From the NCBI GenBank assembly GCA_030147305.1, contig JASLAE010000213.1, positions 1 to 10,376 on the forward strand: DNA of 10,376 nt, read 5' to 3'. Position numbers and translations under genes: made by a program. The DNA comes from Cesiribacter sp. Its GTDB lineage: Bacteria > Bacteroidota > Bacteroidia > Cytophagales > Cyclobacteriaceae. The first letter of the stretch is position 1; each line of letters opens with the position of its first letter. Under the pieces are notes generated by a model, which was given only the letters and a program-made list of their open reading frames with translations, did not search any database and was not told the DNA's origin. This document shows, one piece after another, positions 7,436 through 10,376 of this stretch.

Positions 7436-8554
7436 TTATTTTGATTGCGTGTTGTTTTGCCGGTATTGCTGCCACCAGCTTTTGTCCGTTTGGGAGGCTG
7501 GGGTAACCCACTGGCCCGGCCTGGGAGCAAGCAATGGAACCCCGGCTTTTTCTGCTGCTGCTATCAGCAACTCCATGGGCTCATACCAGCTGTGCAGGGC
7601 CAGATCAAAGGTGCCCCAGTGGGTAGGCAGAAGTGTGCCACCCTGTACTTCCTGGTGGGCCTGCACGGCCTCCTGTGGGTTTAAATGAATATTGGCCCAG
7701 GCATAATCGTAGGCACCAATGGGCATTAGTGAAAGATCAAACGGGCCTAGCCTTTTTCCAATTTCTTCATACCCGCCAAAATAGCCGGAGTCGCCGCCAA
7801 AGTAGATCTTCTGCCCGCCCAGCTCCAGTGCATAAGAAGCCCAGAAAGTATTGTTTTGGGTAAGGAAGCGGCCGGAGAAGTGACGGGCCGGTGCTGCGGT
7901 GATCTTATAATCTGTTCCCTTGTAGGCCTGCCACCAGTCCATTTCCTGAATTTTTTCCTCGGGGATACCCCAGTAGCGGAGGGTTTCACCAACACCCAGG
8001 GGCACAAAAAAATGCTTTACCTTGTGTTGAATGGCCATGATGGTTTCATAGCCCAAATGGTCGTAATGGTCGTGGGAGATAATGACTCCTTCCAGTTCCG
8101 GTAAATCCTCAGGGGCAATTGGTGAAGGGAAGATACGTTCGGGCCCCGCAAAAGAAAAGGGAGAAGCACGTTCCATCAGTACCGGATCGGTCAGCAGATA
8201 GGTGTTACCCGAGCGGATGAGTACCCCGGCATGTCCCAGCCAGTTGAGCTGCACCCGCCCCTGATTCCTCCCTGCAAGCGGCAGTTCCTGAAAACGGTAA
8301 GTGGCCGCAGGTGCTTTTTCAACATCGCGGGCCAGGTAGCGCTTCATGACCGGCCAGCTTTCTGTGATCTTCAACATGGGGGTTTCTACCGGATTCTGAA
8401 ATTTGCCATCCCGGAAGTGGGGCAGCTTCTGATAGGCTTCCGCCTGCGGCGGACGGCCAAAAGGTTTGTGCAGGTAACGGACCATAAAAGTTAATACCAA
8501 CAGCAAAGCCACAAAAGCCAAAATGTAAAGCAGTGCTTTGCCTAAAATTTTCAT
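7436..8554 (-). CDS. Membrane-anchored MBL-fold metallo-hydrolase, NAPE-PLD-like
   Basis: From the ATG at 8554 the protein has 372 residues. An earlier ATG at 8599 would add 15 residues ahead of the membrane segment and is less likely. Residues about 5-25 form one hydrophobic helix, an inner-membrane anchor or uncleaved signal. The rest is a metallo-beta-lactamase fold with all expected metal ligands: His161, His163, Asp165 and His166 in SHDHYDHLG, His225 in ARHFSGR, Asp255 in GGDSGYF and His312 in PTHWGTF. The stretch from GDSGY through GPFDLSLMPIGAY to the THWG motif closely follows N-acyl-phosphatidylethanolamine phospholipase D, so a phosphodiester or phospholipid substrate is plausible. 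The related UlaG/RomA-type hydrolases are the alternative. It lies between an anchored protein of unknown function (65 bases upstream) and MmcQ/YjbR (12 bases downstream), likely in one transcript. Confidence 0.9.
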   Translation of the reverse strand: MKILGKALLYILAFVALLLVLTFMVRYLHKPFGRPPQAEAYQKLPHFRDGKFQNPVETPMLKITESWPVMKRYLARDVEKAPAATYRFQELPLAGRNQGRVQLNWLGHAGVLIRSGNTYLLTDPVLMERASPFSFAGPERIFPSPIAPEDLPELEGVIISHDHYDHLGYETIMAIQHKVKHFFVPLGVGETLRYWGIPEEKIQEMDWWQAYKGTDYKITAAPARHFSGRFLTQNNTFWASYALELGGQKIYFGGDSGYFGGYEEIGKRLGPFDLSLMPIGAYDYAWANIHLNPQEAVQAHQEVQGGTLLPTHWGTFDLALHSWYEPMELLIAAAEKAGVPLLAPRPGQWVTPASQTDKSWWQQYRQNNTQSK

Positions 8555-8619
8555 GGTGCGAAGATAGGGAATAGCGCAGACATCAACGCCGGATTCCACA
8601 ACAAAGAAGCCCCGTTAGG

Positions 8620-9264
8620 CTAATGTTCAAGCTCCTTTAATAATCTGTCGGTATCGGGGATGGCGCCCTGCTCTATGGCGGCAACTAAGCTTTTTGCCAC
8701 TGAGCTAACAAATGCCAGATCCTGCAGATACCACTGATAAGCGGGCTTTAGCATACCGTCGGAATCGTATAAAACAACGGGATTACCGCCAGTCTGGAGC
8801 ATCAGGTCACGGCTTTTATCCTGGAACAGATCGAGCCTTTTTTGCAGCAGGCTGATTAAGTTAGAGCCCGTGCTCACGTTGGCCAGGTATTGGCTGCCAA
8901 CTGACTCGAAGTGCTGCTGGTTGAAGGTGGAGCGGGTAATAAACATGTTGATGGGAAAATCCAACTCCGGATGCAGCTGCAGGACTGGCTGTTTTCCCTG
9001 CTCAATGGCGGTGCGATAGTGGCGGTGGAGCGTATCTGCAAAGGCAGCAACTCCCCTGGCACTTTGGCTGATGTTGCTAAGCTCAGCCTTAAAGCTTAGG
9101 TAATAATTTTGACGAATCTGCCGCTGGCGCTCCTCTTCACGGTAATTATTGAGCCAAAAGGCCGCATAAACACCTATAAATACCACCAGCAGCTCAGATA
9201 GAAGGCGCTTCCAGTGCAGTCTTAGGGTAGTAAAGGACCGGGTGAGGAATTGGGGACGTAGCAT
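8620..9264 (-). CDS. Single-pass membrane protein of unknown function, resembling DUF6090-type proteins
   Basis: I do not recognise a function. The 214 residues start with a basic N-terminus, followed by one hydrophobic segment at about 21-38 (LLSELLVVFIGVYAAFWL) and then NNYREEERQRQ. This membrane-then-charged-helix pattern resembles the DUF6090 family common in Bacteroidota, where the rest of the protein is helical and extracytoplasmic. The remainder here is predicted-looking helix, with few cysteines and no catalytic motif. The ATG at 9264 comes just before the basic stretch and is the natural start. The metallo-hydrolase gene follows after 65 bases on the same strand, so co-transcription is likely but not shown. 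A terminator lies behind its start region at 9309-9340, so it begins a new transcript. No consensus promoter was found in the gap. Confidence 0.75.
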   Translation of the reverse strand: MLRPQFLTRSFTTLRLHWKRLLSELLVVFIGVYAAFWLNNYREEERQRQIRQNYYLSFKAELSNISQSARGVAAFADTLHRHYRTAIEQGKQPVLQLHPELDFPINMFITRSTFNQQHFESVGSQYLANVSTGSNLISLLQKRLDLFQDKSRDLMLQTGGNPVVLYDSDGMLKPAYQWYLQDLAFVSSVAKSLVAAIEQGAIPDTDRLLKELEH

Positions 9265-9308
9265 AGGTCAATATAAATAAAAAGCTTAGATGCTGAGGCA
9301 GCAACATA

Positions 9309-9340
9309 AAAAAGCCACCCCTTTGCAGGAGTGGCTTTTT
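9309..9340 (-). terminator. Rho-independent terminator of the PA14-PKD gene
   Basis: A perfect 10-bp inverted repeat (9309-9318 and 9331-9340, AAAAAGCCAC/GTGGCTTTTT) has a 12-base loop that can form two further C-G pairs. On the minus strand it follows the PA14-PKD stop by about 20 bases and ends in a run of six T. Its A/T-flanked symmetry could also stop transcription on the plus strand. Confidence 0.88.
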
Positions 9341-9359
9341 GGTATAAGCAGTAGTGTTG

Positions 9360-10376
9360 CTATTCTTTTATGATTTTAATTGTCCGCTGTTGCTCAGGGG
9401 TCTGCAGGCGCAGCACGTAAATGCCCTGCTTCAGCTCATCAAGGTCAAGTTCCAGTGTGCCGTCAGCTGGGTTTGCCTGGTGTCTGCCCTTGTAGACCAG
9501 TGATCCCCGCAGGTCGTACACCACTACTTCCAGGCTTTCTTCGTTCAGCAAACCGGTTTCTATGGTGAGCTTGTCCCTTACCGGGTTTGGATAGAAGGTA
9601 AGCTGTTCAGGCAGTTCGTTTGCTTTTTCTTCCACAGAAGCGATTCTTGCGCTGCTGCCACTGGCAGTTACGCTTAAGTGAACTTCATCTATGGAGGTTG
9701 CGCCCCAGTTATCTGTTACTTTCAATCTAAAAGCATACTCACCTTCCCTAAGATTGCTAAGCACCAGGTTGGGAGAAGTCGGATCGCCCATGGTTGGTGT
9801 TCGAACAGTTATTGAGTACCATTCCCAGGCCACGATATAGCCATCAGGATCGGACGAGCGGCTATGTAAGGTAGTAGACCCTGCAGCTTCAGAAACCGTT
9901 TGGTTAGGCCCCGCATCGGCTACAGGAGCCATATTTGGTTGCCAGGTAGCTGGCGTAAGCACTGCACTGGGGATCAATTGTTTGGCAATGCCAGGCCCTG
10001 CCCAGCTTACCTCCAAACCCTGTGTATACCAGCCTGTTTTCTCAAAATAGCGTACTTCTATCGGATGCTGGCCAGCGCTGAGGGATACCGTGCCAGACCG
10101 CTCCCGTAAGCCATGCAGGCCATCATTATCTACAACCTGCTGCCCGTTGATGTAGAGTTTGCTGCCATCATCGCTCTTGGTATAGAAGGTATAGGTGCCG
10201 GCCGTTTCTATCTTGATATAACCACTGAAGACAAAACCAAAGTTGTCATCACGGGTGCTGGGTTTTAAGGTGAAGGTCTCCACATTGCCTGTTTTTACAG
10301 GTTCCAGGGTACTGAAGTCTGGCAGCGCCGACCAGCTACCATGGTAGTAGGCGAAACTAACGCCATAGCCTTCATC
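9360..10376 (-). CDS. PA14-PKD surface protein with T9SS type A C-terminal sorting domain (5' partial)
   Basis: The frame is open to the window edge, so only the last 338 residues are seen. An internal GTG at 10283 falls within the PA14 domain and is not a start. Visible residues 1 to about 130 form a PA14 domain (GVSFAYYHGSW near the start, then TYTFYTKSDDGSKLYINGQ and RERSGTVSLSAGQHPIEVRYFE), a beta-barrel fold that usually binds carbohydrate. Residues about 149-236 form a PKD/REJ-like module with VADAGPNQTV, SSDPDG and a closing FRLKVTDNWGATS. Residues about 252-338 are the type A (Por secretion tail) domain: FYPNPVRDKLTIE, VVVYDLRGSLVYKG, DELKQGIYVLRL and the terminal TIKIIKE. Such proteins are exported by the T9SS and often are glycan-degrading enzymes or adhesins; the catalytic part, if any, lies outside the window. 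It has its own terminator directly downstream. Confidence 0.92.
   Translation of the reverse strand, partial: DEGYGVSFAYYHGSWSALPDFSTLEPVKTGNVETFTLKPSTRDDNFGFVFSGYIKIETAGTYTFYTKSDDGSKLYINGQQVVDNDGLHGLRERSGTVSLSAGQHPIEVRYFEKTGWYTQGLEVSWAGPGIAKQLIPSAVLTPATWQPNMAPVADAGPNQTVSEAAGSTTLHSRSSDPDGYIVAWEWYSITVRTPTMGDPTSPNLVLSNLREGEYAFRLKVTDNWGATSIDEVHLSVTASGSSARIASVEEKANELPEQLTFYPNPVRDKLTIETGLLNEESLEVVVYDLRGSLVYKGRHQANPADGTLELDLDELKQGIYVLRLQTPEQQRTIKIIKE

Noticed and set aside
8559..8566. TATCTTCG (minus strand) as a promoter box for the metallo-hydrolase
   Set aside because: Its TTG partner is 17 rather than 19 bases away, and transcription would begin at or inside the coding sequence that starts at 8554.

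Overview
The window looks like a chromosomal segment of a Bacteroidota species, most likely Cytophagales. The lineage evidence is that it carries both kinds of type IX secretion system (T9SS) C-terminal sorting domain, a PorP/SprF protein, Bacteroidota-style promoter elements (TTG-N19-TAnnTTTG before the tRNA), and several proteins of types common in that phylum. Base composition looks even (near 50% GC by eye), and nothing in codon use suggests recent transfer. I see no insertion sequence, phage gene or CRISPR array.

Layout. (1) 1-3936, plus strand: a tight three-gene cassette. It holds the 3' end of a multi-domain surface protein with a type B T9SS sorting domain, a PorP/SprF-like outer-membrane protein, and a lipid- or periplasm-side PD40 propeller/OmpA-domain protein. 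It ends at a perfect 18-bp palindromic terminator. (2) 4042-4330: a gene-free stretch with several short inverted repeats, lying between two converging terminators. (3) 4331-5039, minus strand: tRNA-Ala(GGC) with its own terminator and a textbook Bacteroidota promoter that overlaps the stop codon of the gene upstream, an NlpC/P60 lipoprotein peptidase. (4) 5115-7022, plus strand: an asparagine synthetase B-type glutamine amidotransferase, divergent from the NlpC/P60 gene. (5) 7070-9264, minus strand: a probable three-gene unit: a membrane-anchored protein of unknown function, a membrane-anchored NAPE-PLD-like metallo-hydrolase, and an MmcQ/YjbR protein. (6) 9309-10376, minus strand: a terminator and the 3' part of a PA14-PKD protein with a type A T9SS sorting domain, running off the window.

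How the genes fit together. The first cassette probably exports and anchors one large surface protein: the type B passenger, its cognate SprF-like partner, and a peptidoglycan-binding OmpA component. The PA14-PKD protein would use the same secretion machinery through a type A signal. The NlpC/P60 and AsnB-like pair may both act on peptidoglycan stem peptides, but this is inference. The rest is ordinary housekeeping. The T9SS cassette is the strongest system in the window; I found no clear evidence of a wholly undescribed one.
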